Source: JAFGQE01 sp046484775
Lineage (GTDB): Bacteria > Bacillota > Clostridia > DUPQ01
Assembly (NCBI GenBank): GCA_046484775.1
Contig: JAWOIG010000202.1
Coordinates: 1-28,075, forward strand
DNA: 28,075 nt
Direction: 5' to 3'
The translations under genes were made by a program, and so were the position numbers. Position 1 is the stretch's first letter; every line of letters starts with the position of its first letter. Positions 13,737 through 21,674 of this stretch are shown one piece after another. A model generated the notes under the pieces. That model did not search any database, was not told the DNA's origin, and was given only the letters and a program-made list of their open reading frames with translations.

Positions 13737-14558
13737 ATGAAAAAAACACTGGCAATGATATTGGCCCTGTCCATGGCTATGGCGATGTTCACGGGCTGCT
13801 CCGGAAAAACAGAGATAAGCGAAGTGGCAAAAAGTCTCGGTCTTGAAGACGGCATTCTTCACATAGCTGTCGATGATACATATCCCCCAATGGAATATGT
13901 AAATGAAGACGGCGAACAGGTCGGTTTCGACATAGACCTTGCAAAAGCCATCGGCGAAAAACTGGGTGTAGAAATCAAGTTCATCTCAAGTGCGTGGGAC
14001 GGTATCTTCACCGGTCTTGCGGCGGGTATGTATGATGTGATAATCTCGTCCGTCAGCATGACGAACGGAAGGCTTGAGACGATGGATTTCTCAAAACCGT
14101 ACCTTGCAAACGGACAGGTCATCGTAGTGAAACCGGGCGACGATTCCATATCCACGGGCGATGACCTGGCAGGGAAAAAAGTAGGGGTACAGCTTGGAAC
14201 CACGGCGGATGACGCTGTCATCAAGCAGATGGAAGCCGTTGATTTTGAAGTGGTCAAATACAATGACATAATCGGATGCTTCAATGCAATGAAAATCAAC
14301 GCGATCGACTGTATAGTCGTAGATGTGGCGGTTGCCATGGAGTATGTCTCGAAATCACCGGAGGAGTTTGAAATAAGTTCGGCACAGCTCACAAACGAAC
14401 CTATTGCGGTCGCAATAAGCAAGGGAAATACCGCGCTGAAAACAGCGATTGACAATGCTATCGACACACTGGCTGCGGACGGGACCCTTTCCGCAATATC
14501 AGTGGAGCACCTCGGCGTAGACCTCACCAAGGATATTGATACAACACTGACCGAATAA
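13737..14558 (+). CDS. Polar amino-acid ABC transporter, substrate-binding lipoprotein
   Basis: The 273-residue protein belongs to the family 3 solute-binding proteins. The N-terminal lipoprotein signal MKKTLAMILALSMAMAMFTG ends in a lipobox with Cys21 as the lipidated residue. The mature part shows ILHIAVDDTYPPMEYVNEDG (40-59), GFDIDLAKAIGEKLG, a ligand-contacting SAWDGIFTGLAAG stretch, and DVIISSVSMTNGRLE. It captures an amino acid at the outer membrane face and passes it to the permease. The ligand (for example Gln, Arg, His or Cys/cystine) is not decided by sequence. The ATG has AAAGGAG 6 bases upstream. A strong terminator follows, so it is probably made in excess over the other two components. 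Confidence 0.93.
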   Translation: MKKTLAMILALSMAMAMFTGCSGKTEISEVAKSLGLEDGILHIAVDDTYPPMEYVNEDGEQVGFDIDLAKAIGEKLGVEIKFISSAWDGIFTGLAAGMYDVIISSVSMTNGRLETMDFSKPYLANGQVIVVKPGDDSISTGDDLAGKKVGVQLGTTADDAVIKQMEAVDFEVVKYNDIIGCFNAMKINAIDCIVVDVAVAMEYVSKSPEEFEISSAQLTNEPIAVAISKGNTALKTAIDNAIDTLAADGTLSAISVEHLGVDLTKDIDTTLTE

Positions 14559-14576
14559 TAACGGGAATGAAAAGCT

Positions 14577-14606
14577 CTCCCGCCTTCCTGAAGGCGGGAG
14601 TTTTTT
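14577..14606 (+). terminator. Intra-operon intrinsic terminator
   Basis: A perfect 10-bp GC-rich stem, CTCCCGCCTT with complement AAGGCGGGAG, has a CCTG loop and is followed by six T. It sits between the binding-protein stop and the permease start. It should end most transcripts after the binding protein, lowering permease and ATPase expression. This is a common way to set ABC transporter stoichiometry. Confidence 0.9.
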
Positions 14607-14618
14607 CGGGAGGCTTCA

Positions 14619-15275
14619 ATGAATATCAACCAGATAAAAATGTTTGCATCAGGCACGCTCACTACACTGGAGCTTACCTTGGTCAGCATGTTCATCGGAA
14701 CTATGCTGGGACTTGTCCTTGCCCTGGGAAGAATTTCAAAAATAAAGGCCATCAACAGGATTGTATGGACATATGTCTGGTTTTTCCGGGGAACTCCGCT
14801 GCTGCTTCAGATAATGATAGTATATTATGGGATTCCCTTGATATTGAAGGATATTTTCGGCAAGGCGACTGCTCTTCCAATGTTTATCGCCGGGTGTCTC
14901 GCACTTATATTGAATACCGGGGCATATCTTGCGGAAATATTCAGGGCCGGAATTGAGTCGATTGACAAAGGTCAGATGGAAGCCGCAAAAGCGCTGGGAA
15001 TGAGCTACAGACAGGCTATGTTCAAAGTAATTATTCCCCAGACGATAAAGAGGCTCATACCGCCTTATTCAAACGAGTTCACTATGATACTGAAGGATTC
15101 ATCGCTTGTATCGGTAATCGGACTTACGGAGCTTGCCAGGCAGGCCAACCAGTTGGCGAACGGAACGGGAAACTGGGTTTTTCTGTTTTACGCTGCGGGC
15201 GTATACCTGTTCCTGACCACGATATCAACGGTGGTCTTCAACAAGCTTGAAAAAAGATACTCGGTGTATTTATGA
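14619..15275 (+). CDS. Polar amino-acid ABC transporter, permease
   Basis: The 218-residue inner-membrane permease is of the HisM/GlnP type. It has about five transmembrane helices, the N-terminal GTLTTLELTLVSMFIGTMLG segment, the conserved WFFRGTPLLLQI block, and the cytoplasmic EAA loop EIFRAGIESIDKGQMEAAKA, which contacts the ATPase. Length is typical for the family. GGGAGG lies 5 bases before the ATG, just past the intra-operon terminator. Only one permease gene is present, so the transmembrane unit is presumably a homodimer. The ATPase start follows after 9 bases. Confidence 0.94.
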   Translation: MNINQIKMFASGTLTTLELTLVSMFIGTMLGLVLALGRISKIKAINRIVWTYVWFFRGTPLLLQIMIVYYGIPLILKDIFGKATALPMFIAGCLALILNTGAYLAEIFRAGIESIDKGQMEAAKALGMSYRQAMFKVIIPQTIKRLIPPYSNEFTMILKDSSLVSVIGLTELARQANQLANGTGNWVFLFYAAGVYLFLTTISTVVFNKLEKRYSVYL

Positions 15276-15284
15276 GGAGGCCGA

Positions 15285-16037
15285 ATGATTAAAGTGGAAA
15301 ACGTCGATAAATATTTCGGGGATCTTCATGTTCTGAAAAGTGTGGACTTCCATGTAGACCCCGGCGAGGTGGTATGCGTCATTGGCCCCAGCGGATCAGG
15401 CAAGAGCACATTGCTGCGATGCCTGAATCATCTTGAAAGAATAACCAACGGCAAGATATATATTGACAGCGAACTCGTGGATTATAGGGAAAACGACAAG
15501 GATAAGATGGTGATAGACCACGAAAAGGTCGTTGCCATGTGCGGGAAGCTGGGAATGGTTTTCCAGCGATTCAATTTATTCCCGCACAAGACAGCCGCGG
15601 AAAATCTCATGCTTGCGCCAATGACAGTTAAGAAGATTGACAAGGCAACCGCCAGGGAAAAAGCGATGGACCTCCTGAAGATGGTTGGGCTCTCAGACAA
15701 GGCGGATGAGTATCCCGTAAGATTGTCGGGAGGCCAGCAGCAACGTGTGGCGATTGCACGGGCTCTCGCAATGGAGCCCAGGATAATGCTGTTCGATGAG
15801 CCTACAAGCGCGCTGGATCCCGAGTTGGTGGGAGAGGTTCTTGCCGTTATGAAGAAACTGGCCTTATCGGGAATGACGATGATGGTTGTCACCCACGAGA
15901 TGGGATTTGCCAGGGAGGTAGCATCCAGGGTTGTCTTCATGGACGAAGGTGTGATACTCGAGGAATCTCCCCCGAATGAGTTCTTCGGTAATCCAAAAAA
16001 CGAACGCTTGAAAAGCTTCCTGAAGAAGATGATATGA
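15285..16037 (+). CDS. Polar amino-acid ABC transporter, ATPase (GlnQ-like)
   Basis: This 250-residue ATPase powers amino-acid uptake. All motifs are intact: Walker A GPSGSGKST (34-42), Q-loop Q94, signature LSGGQQQR (147-154), Walker B IMLFDE (167-172) with catalytic E172, D-loop SALD, and switch H204 (VVTHEMGF). A slightly long insertion (about 68-88, DYRENDKDKMVIDHEKV) precedes the Q-loop, as seen in some GlnQ/ArtP relatives. GAGG lies before the ATG. The palindromic repeat begins 7 bases after the stop, and the shared hairpin before the tRNA probably also ends this transcript. Confidence 0.95.
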   Translation: MIKVENVDKYFGDLHVLKSVDFHVDPGEVVCVIGPSGSGKSTLLRCLNHLERITNGKIYIDSELVDYRENDKDKMVIDHEKVVAMCGKLGMVFQRFNLFPHKTAAENLMLAPMTVKKIDKATAREKAMDLLKMVGLSDKADEYPVRLSGGQQQRVAIARALAMEPRIMLFDEPTSALDPELVGEVLAVMKKLALSGMTMMVVTHEMGFAREVASRVVFMDEGVILEESPPNEFFGNPKNERLKSFLKKMI

Positions 16038-16043
16038 CCAGGC

Positions 16044-16074
16044 ATCAAACAGTTGCCTTGGGCAACTGTTTGAT
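16044..16074. repeat. Palindromic repeat, copy 2
   Basis: An exact 31-base match to the core of the element at 7754-7784: arms ATCAAACAGTTGCC and complement with a TTG loop, 14-bp stem. It is in the same + strand orientation, with related bases just to its right (AATGCGGCAAT compared with AAAGCCGTACAAT). It lies 7 bases after the ATPase stop. Like copy 1 it directly follows a coding region and lacks a U-tract. Confidence 0.85.
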
Positions 16075-16100
16075 AATGCGGCAATAGCAGAAACAATAAC

Positions 16101-16129
16101 AAAAAAATCCGGCTATAAGCCGGATTTTT
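16101..16129 (-). terminator. Bidirectional intrinsic terminator (tRNA-Thr / ABC operon)
   Basis: A stem of AATCCGGCT with AGCCGGATT and a 2-3 base loop is flanked by seven A on the left and five T on the right. Read on the - strand it ends with seven U right after the tRNA. Read on the + strand it ends with five U after the ATPase gene, so it can serve both convergent transcripts. Confidence 0.88.
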
Positions 16130-16203
16130 GGAGCCGCTGATCGGAATTGAACCGATGACCCGCTCATTACGAATGAGCTGCTCTACCTCTGAGCCACAGC
16201 GGC
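16129..16203 (-). tRNA. tRNA-Thr (anticodon CGT)
   Basis: A full 75-base cloverleaf on the - strand: acceptor GCCGCTG with CAGCGGC, D-arm GCTC/GAGC, anticodon arm GCTCA-TTCGTAA-TGAGC, variable GGGTC, T-arm ATCGG-TTCAATT-CCGAT, discriminator T and encoded CCA. The anticodon at positions 34-36 is CGT, reading ACG (Thr). A terminator hairpin follows at once. Upstream lies an AT-rich stretch with TATAGT-like elements. Confidence 0.96.
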
Positions 16204-16283
16204 AAATATTATGCATAAGATACTATAACACAATATAGTGCTTTTGAGAATATAAAAATGCCAATGCCCAAAGGCCGGATGAT

Positions 16284-17915
16284 TTAGAACGAAACCATGT
16301 TCCTTCCGCTTTCCTTTGCCCGGTAAAGCGCTTCATCGGCTCTTTTTATGGTTTCCTCACATTCATTCTTGCTGTCGCAATAGGCTATTCCTATGGACAG
16401 CGTTATGGGAATCTCCTTCCCGTCATGTGAAATTTTATCAAACTCGACATGCATCCGAAAACGATTCATGATATCGAAGGCATGTTTTTCGGAACAGCCA
16501 AGCAGTATTACGATGAACTCATCGCCGCCGTATCTGCCTACTATATCCGTATCGCGGAACTCATTCTTCATCCTGCGCGACACGTGCTTTAGAATATAAT
16601 CTCCGGCAGGATGTCCAAAGCTGTCGTTGACCTGCTTGAAACAGTCGATGTCAATCATAGCTACGGTATAGGGAGAGCTTTCCCCCGACAGGAGGGAGAT
16701 AACATGCTTTTTATTGAACGTGTCGGTCAGCTGATCGGTGATCGCCTGCTGGTAAAAATGAGACCTCTGTGAGCTTTCCTGCCGGATCTTTATGTTCCGC
16801 TTGTTCATCTCAACATAAAAAAGGGAAATCAGTATCAGACTGAAAATCATCACATGCAGCATTATCGACATATTCATCGTGCTGCCCAGAACAAGAAGCT
16901 GGATGCTGTCAGCTGCGGCAAGTATAAGCAGGTTGACGAAGCTCCAAACGAAGACAACGGCCTCGTCCATTTTTTTATATTGCTTAGCGGCCACTGTTAT
17001 CCAGATAATGAAATTGAATGATATTGCAGAGATAAAGACATTATACAGCTGTTTGAATAATATAAGGTTGCCGACCAGTAGGGCTGAAAGCACGACAAGA
17101 ACAAACAGAACCGAACTCAGGATTACCGATTGCCTGGAATTGAAATATTTCGAAAATGAAAGGCCTAAAAAGAAGATGCATGCGAACAAAGATAATATTA
17201 TGATTTTTTTAAACCAGATAAAAGATATTGCGATATGCGGTATATACATGAATTCAATCGAGTATATGGACAGAAAAACAACCGAAACCATGAAGAATAT
17301 AAGGGCATAGTTCCTTTTTTCACTCAGGAAAATCATCATCAGTGTTATTATAATGCCAAGGACCAGTATGCCTGCCCCCATCATCGTCATACCCTGGGTT
17401 CTGAAAGTGACATCCTCCGTAATCATCCTTGCGACATCACAGCAAACGATACCCACCGGACTCTGTTCAAGTCCGATCATGTAAAGGGAATGTGTTTTTA
17501 TCGTCAGCGTATTTACTTCCTCGACATACTCCTTGTGGATGACAAAGTTCTCTATTCCGTTGTATATGTGGGAACGGGCAGATTCCATGTCCCCGGCAGT
17601 ACCCAGATGTATTCCGTTGAAATATACTTCGTAAGCCTGCGCATTGAGTCTGAAAACAAGAACATGAAGATTGTCGCCGTCTATTGCCATAAGGTCGCTT
17701 CCCGGAACGATCATTGAATAAGAGTCGATTAAGGGATCGTTCTTATCCATGATCCTTGCCGTCAGGTCCCGGATGCCGTTGGTGAAGTCGTCCGGATACA
17801 GCGCTACGCCACCGGACTTAATCACAGCCCTCTCCATGCTGAAGGTAAGGTTTGCCAGCATTCCCAGGACAAGGATCACTGCGCTGAACAATATGATATA
17901 TTTTCTGTTTATCAT
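16284..17915 (-). CDS. Membrane-bound diguanylate cyclase (7TM sensor + GGDEF)
   Basis: The 543-residue protein makes cyclic di-GMP from GTP. It has an N-terminal signal-anchor helix (7-25), an extracytoplasmic sensor region (about 26-170), and a block of about seven transmembrane helices (about 175-370) resembling the 7TMR-DISM type. A GGDEF domain lies at the C-terminus. The active-site motif is intact, RYGGDEF (461-467). An inhibitory I-site RxxD (RDTD, 454-457) sits five residues upstream, so product inhibition is likely. There is no EAL domain. The ribosome binding site before ATG 17915 is weak (AGGAAG at some distance), so the start could lie elsewhere. It follows the sialidase-like gene by 43 bases on the same strand and may be cotranscribed. 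Confidence 0.92.
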   Translation of the reverse strand: MINRKYIILFSAVILVLGMLANLTFSMERAVIKSGGVALYPDDFTNGIRDLTARIMDKNDPLIDSYSMIVPGSDLMAIDGDNLHVLVFRLNAQAYEVYFNGIHLGTAGDMESARSHIYNGIENFVIHKEYVEEVNTLTIKTHSLYMIGLEQSPVGIVCCDVARMITEDVTFRTQGMTMMGAGILVLGIIITLMMIFLSEKRNYALIFFMVSVVFLSIYSIEFMYIPHIAISFIWFKKIIILSLFACIFFLGLSFSKYFNSRQSVILSSVLFVLVVLSALLVGNLILFKQLYNVFISAISFNFIIWITVAAKQYKKMDEAVVFVWSFVNLLILAAADSIQLLVLGSTMNMSIMLHVMIFSLILISLFYVEMNKRNIKIRQESSQRSHFYQQAITDQLTDTFNKKHVISLLSGESSPYTVAMIDIDCFKQVNDSFGHPAGDYILKHVSRRMKNEFRDTDIVGRYGGDEFIVILLGCSEKHAFDIMNRFRMHVEFDKISHDGKEIPITLSIGIAYCDSKNECEETIKRADEALYRAKESGRNMVSF

Positions 17916-17958
17916 TATACCGGCCCGCTTCCTGAGTTCAAATTTGCCTCTGCCAAGC

Positions 17959-19071
17959 CTATGATTCCCTTAGAACAGTACCCGCTATGTAACGGATTGT
18001 GTCATTCTTATGAAAGATGTAATAAGTCACGAGTATATTTCCGTCAGGCATCTGGACGGAGCTTGTATATCCCAGGTCATGGTTAACTCCGTCGCTCCTT
18101 ATAAGTGTCGGTTGGGCGCTGTGGATGTTCTCCAATTCGCCGTCAAGAAGAACGACCTTGATCCCATATGGCGAATATCTGTGTCCGTATGATAAAAGCA
18201 CTTTGCCGCTTTTCAGCTGCAGGGCGTGAAAGGGGCTTGGCGACGCTAAATGCGTCCTTTCGGGGTCAGACCATGTGGCTCCGTTGTCATATGAATAGCT
18301 GACATGCATGGGAGACATTTCGCTGTTGCCGTCGTCATAGACATTCCTGCCCGGAATATCGATGTGAGTTCTCATGAAGCAGACAAGCTTTCCGGACCTT
18401 GTCCTGAACAGATTGGGCTCTCCCATGAAGTGATTGTCCCTGTGCCTTATATCGTATTGCATTTTCCATGTCAACCCGCGGTCGGTGCTTTTGATTATTC
18501 TTATGAATCTCCTGGTCCTGTCCTCATCGTAGATTGCTATCCCAAGAACAAGCGATGAATCGGGAAGCTCGACGGAATTTCCCCGGACCGATGCCCTGAG
18601 GCTGTCTTTTCCGGGGTAGTCTATGCAAACCGGATCATCCCAGGAAACACCGTCGTCATATGAACGGATAGTATGGGAATCCATCATTTCGGCCGAATAA
18701 TAGTCGTTAATGAAATGATGCCTGTCCGGGTTTTCAAGAGGATTGTCCCTTTCGGAAACCTTCCACATGAAAAAGGTACCCATTATGGTTCCGTCGGACA
18801 GCCGGTTCAGACAGGGATCCTGCACACCGTAGAAAAAGTGTCTGTAAATAAGTGAAGGGGAATCCGACCATGTATTTCCGTTGTCCCTTGAAACAACGTA
18901 CACACCAGCTGAAGCCGGATCAAGATGAGTCACATCGTTGAACTTCCGCTGCCAGTCCGGAGCATGCCGAAAGCCCACCATTATTGTTCCGTCCTTGAGT
19001 ACGACGGCATTGGGAAAAGAGTTGTAGTTGCTGTCCTTGTATATTACGATATCCTTTATTTTCTCCAGCAT
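17959..19071 (-). CDS. Sialidase-like six-bladed propeller protein (BNR/Asp-box)
   Basis: The 370-residue protein has four Asp-boxes, SRDNGNTW (61-68), SYDDGVSW (137-144), STDRGLTW (195-202) and SYDNGATW (260-267). This is the hallmark of the sialidase/neuraminidase propeller. There is an early FRHAPDW segment (34-40) and an arginine in SLRASVRGNSVELPDS. It lacks a signal peptide and any membrane anchor, so it is likely cytoplasmic. This suggests an intracellular glycosidase, or a sialidase-fold protein without sialidase activity. The complete arginine triad cannot be assigned with certainty by eye. AAGGAG lies 11 bases before the ATG, slightly far. It is the first gene of a pair with the diguanylate cyclase, and no sialic-acid catabolic gene is nearby. 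Confidence 0.82.
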   Translation of the reverse strand: MLEKIKDIVIYKDSNYNSFPNAVVLKDGTIMVGFRHAPDWQRKFNDVTHLDPASAGVYVVSRDNGNTWSDSPSLIYRHFFYGVQDPCLNRLSDGTIMGTFFMWKVSERDNPLENPDRHHFINDYYSAEMMDSHTIRSYDDGVSWDDPVCIDYPGKDSLRASVRGNSVELPDSSLVLGIAIYDEDRTRRFIRIIKSTDRGLTWKMQYDIRHRDNHFMGEPNLFRTRSGKLVCFMRTHIDIPGRNVYDDGNSEMSPMHVSYSYDNGATWSDPERTHLASPSPFHALQLKSGKVLLSYGHRYSPYGIKVVLLDGELENIHSAQPTLIRSDGVNHDLGYTSSVQMPDGNILVTYYIFHKNDTIRYIAGTVLRES

Positions 19072-19147
19072 TGCTGCGTGGTCTCCTTGTTCTGAGTTCG
19101 TACACCCCGGGCCTCGAGCGTTTTCTTATACATAATACATTATATGA

Positions 19148-19153
19148 TATAAT
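19148..19153 (+). promoter_or_regulatory. -10 element of the wal operon
   Basis: A perfect TATAAT lies 32 bases before the walR start in a strongly AT-rich stretch. A recognisable -35 is not clear; TTCTTA (19123-19128) at 19 bases is the nearest candidate. It would drive walR-walK-yycH-yycI and possibly kbl. Confidence 0.45.
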
Positions 19154-19185
19154 GTAACAAGCAAAGAACAACGGAGGACATCGAA

Positions 19186-19872
19186 TTGCCAGCAAAAATC
19201 CTTATAGTCGACGACGAAAAAAACATAGTGGATATCCTCAGATACAATCTCATAAAGGAAGGATATGAAACGATAGAGGCTTATGACGGAAAAGAAGCCA
19301 TTGATAAGGCCATTTCAATGAAACCCGACATAATCCTACTTGACGTAATGCTTCCGATATACGACGGCTTTGCTGTATGCAGAAAACTCAGGGAAAGCAT
19401 CCAGACTCCTATAATCATGCTTACGGCGAAGGAGGAGGAAGTCGACAAGATTCTTGGACTTGAGATGGGGGCTGATGACTATGTGACGAAACCTTTCAGC
19501 CCAAGGGAACTGATGGCCAGGATAAAGTCCAATCTCAGGCGAAGCTCGATCTCAACAACAATAACGGCGGGGAAGGATGTCATTACGGCATTGAACCTGG
19601 AAATAGACCTTGCACAGTATATCGTGAAGATAAGCGGGAATCCGATCGACCTGACCGCCCGGGAATTTGAGCTTTTGAAATTCCTTGTACAGAATTCAGG
19701 CAAGGTATTTTCAAGGGAAACCCTCATGGAAAAAATATGGGATTACGAATACTTCGGGGACATGAGGACGGTGGATGTTACCGTAAGCCGTCTTCGCGAA
19801 AAACTGTCTGATAATATAAATGAATATATTCTTACCAAGCGCGGCGTTGGCTATTATTTCAGAAAGGACTAG
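19186..19872 (+). CDS. walR: Response regulator WalR (YycF-like, OmpR family)
   Basis: The 228-residue regulator has a receiver domain with acidic pair D9/D10, phospho-acceptor D53 (LLDVMLP), T80 and K102 (VTKPF). The C-terminal OmpR-type winged helix includes LTAREFELLKFL and RTVDVTVSRLREKL. WalR controls peptidoglycan hydrolase and cell-wall metabolism genes in low-GC Gram-positives. The start is TTG at 19186 with GGAGG 8 bases upstream, and the conserved KILIVDDE begins right after it. It heads the classical order walR-walK-yycH-yycI, which secures the WalR identification over other OmpR regulators. Confidence 0.94.
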   Translation: MPAKILIVDDEKNIVDILRYNLIKEGYETIEAYDGKEAIDKAISMKPDIILLDVMLPIYDGFAVCRKLRESIQTPIIMLTAKEEEVDKILGLEMGADDYVTKPFSPRELMARIKSNLRRSSISTTITAGKDVITALNLEIDLAQYIVKISGNPIDLTAREFELLKFLVQNSGKVFSRETLMEKIWDYEYFGDMRTVDVTVSRLREKLSDNINEYILTKRGVGYYFRKD

Positions 19873-19874
19873 TC

Positions 19875-21674
19875 TTGGGAATGGTAAAAAAGAGCCTGCA
19901 GTGGAAAATAGTTCTTTTCATATGTATTATTGCCATATGCCTTGTAATACCCATAGGCCTGCTTCTTAATATAAATATCGAGAATTATCATTACAACCAA
20001 TTCATAAACGGAATTGAAAAGGGCTTTGGCAACTATGATCCCACCGAAAAAGAAGGTGCGGGCGTAAACGATGTTTATAAAGACATGAGCGAGCTGTATG
20101 CGGGATTGTTCGATATCTATGGAGAGAATAGAAGCTATACGATAGTGGATACAAGCGATAATACGATACGCAGCAGCGACTTCAACTTTCTTAATAGGGA
20201 GGAATATAAATTTCTCGGCGAACTGTATCTTTCAACTAACTTCATCAAAGCGGCCGCCGGCGAAAAAGGCGACGACGACAAGCTGGTAATGCTGAACGGA
20301 AGGACATTTTATGATTATGCAGTCAAGAAAGCCGGACTGGTTTTTTATTTCCGATATTATAAGCAGGACTGGCAGAACATGGTATCCCAGTTTAACAATG
20401 TCATTTTTACGGCCCTTTTATTGTCCCTTTTGATAGCCTTTATATTTGGATTTTTAATCTCAAAGGCAATAACCATTCCGATTGAACACATAACTGAGAA
20501 GACGAGGGATATAGCCGAAGGCAATTTCGGACAGAAGCTCGACAGGCAGGGCAGCGACGAAATTGGACAACTGACAAGCTCTATAAATTACATGTCCCAA
20601 AGCCTGAAGAATATGCTCGAGGAGATCAAGAACGAAAAAGGCAAAGTGGATACGATCCTGAACAACATGACCGACGGGATACTTGCCTTTGATAAAAAGG
20701 GAGTCATGATTCATGTCAATCCTGCGGCGATGACAATGCTCAACAGGAGAAGGCTCGACGAGAACCTGGATAATTTCATAAATGAATACAGGATAGAGAC
20801 AACGCATGAAGAAATAATGAATGATACACAGGAAGCAAATTTGAAAAAGCTCACCCTGCAGCGCGGGGGCCTGGTAATGAGGCTTGGATTTGCGGTGTTC
20901 ACTGATGACGAGCTGAAGAACGAAGGGTGCATAATCATACTTAGAGATATAACCGAGCAACAGAAAATGGATACCATGCAGAAGGAGTTTGTCGCGAACG
21001 TGTCGCACGAACTGAAGACACCGCTTACATCCATCAAGAGCTATACGGAAACCCTGCTTAGCGGAAAGGTCGGGGACAAGGGAACTGAGAAGGAATTTCT
21101 TGAGGTAATAGAATCGGAAGTGGACAGAATGTCAGAACTTGTAAAAGACCTGTTGCAGCTTTCGGCGCTTGACATGAGAAGAACCAGGATTGAATTCCAC
21201 AAGCATTCGATTCCCGACCTCATCAACAAGACGGTTGAGAAAGTCCGTATGGCTGCATCCGAAAAGAATCACACGATTGAAAAGAACATACAGTATCCAG
21301 GGAAGGCTACATTTGACTTTGAGAAAATTCAAAGGGTACTGATCAATTTGCTTACCAATGCGATTAAATATACAGATCCGGGGGGATTGATAACAATAGA
21401 TGCAAAAAAAGAAAACTCCGATATTATTATTACCGTTACCGACAATGGTATGGGAATCCCGGAAAAGGATTTACCCCGCATATTCGACAGGTTCTACAGG
21501 GTAGACAAGGCAAGATCCAGGAAAATGGGAGGAACCGGGCTCGGACTGGCAATAGCCCGGGAAATAATTGACGCCCACAACGGAGTAATATCAATAAAAA
21601 GTGAATCTGGAAACGGCACCGAGGTTGTCATGAGCATACCTGTGAATATTCATTGGAGAGGTGGCAATGAATAA
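19875..21674 (+). CDS. walK: Sensor histidine kinase WalK (YycG-like)
   Basis: The 599-residue membrane kinase has TM1 (about 11-32), an extracytoplasmic domain (about 33-172), TM2 (about 176-196), HAMP (about 197-250) and a PAS domain (about 258-362). A HisKA domain follows with H378 in NVSHELKTPL. The HATPase domain has N495 (LLTNAIKYT), DNGMGIP (523-529) and GTGLGLAI (553-560). It phosphorylates WalR in response to cell-wall status. TTG 19875 is preferred because AAAGGA lies exactly 6 bases upstream; ATG 19881 is an alternative that would remove two residues. It follows walR by 2 bases. Its stop overlaps the start of yycH by 8 bases. Confidence 0.95.
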   Translation: MGMVKKSLQWKIVLFICIIAICLVIPIGLLLNINIENYHYNQFINGIEKGFGNYDPTEKEGAGVNDVYKDMSELYAGLFDIYGENRSYTIVDTSDNTIRSSDFNFLNREEYKFLGELYLSTNFIKAAAGEKGDDDKLVMLNGRTFYDYAVKKAGLVFYFRYYKQDWQNMVSQFNNVIFTALLLSLLIAFIFGFLISKAITIPIEHITEKTRDIAEGNFGQKLDRQGSDEIGQLTSSINYMSQSLKNMLEEIKNEKGKVDTILNNMTDGILAFDKKGVMIHVNPAAMTMLNRRRLDENLDNFINEYRIETTHEEIMNDTQEANLKKLTLQRGGLVMRLGFAVFTDDELKNEGCIIILRDITEQQKMDTMQKEFVANVSHELKTPLTSIKSYTETLLSGKVGDKGTEKEFLEVIESEVDRMSELVKDLLQLSALDMRRTRIEFHKHSIPDLINKTVEKVRMAASEKNHTIEKNIQYPGKATFDFEKIQRVLINLLTNAIKYTDPGGLITIDAKKENSDIIITVTDNGMGIPEKDLPRIFDRFYRVDKARSRKMGGTGLGLAIAREIIDAHNGVISIKSESGNGTEVVMSIPVNIHWRGGNE

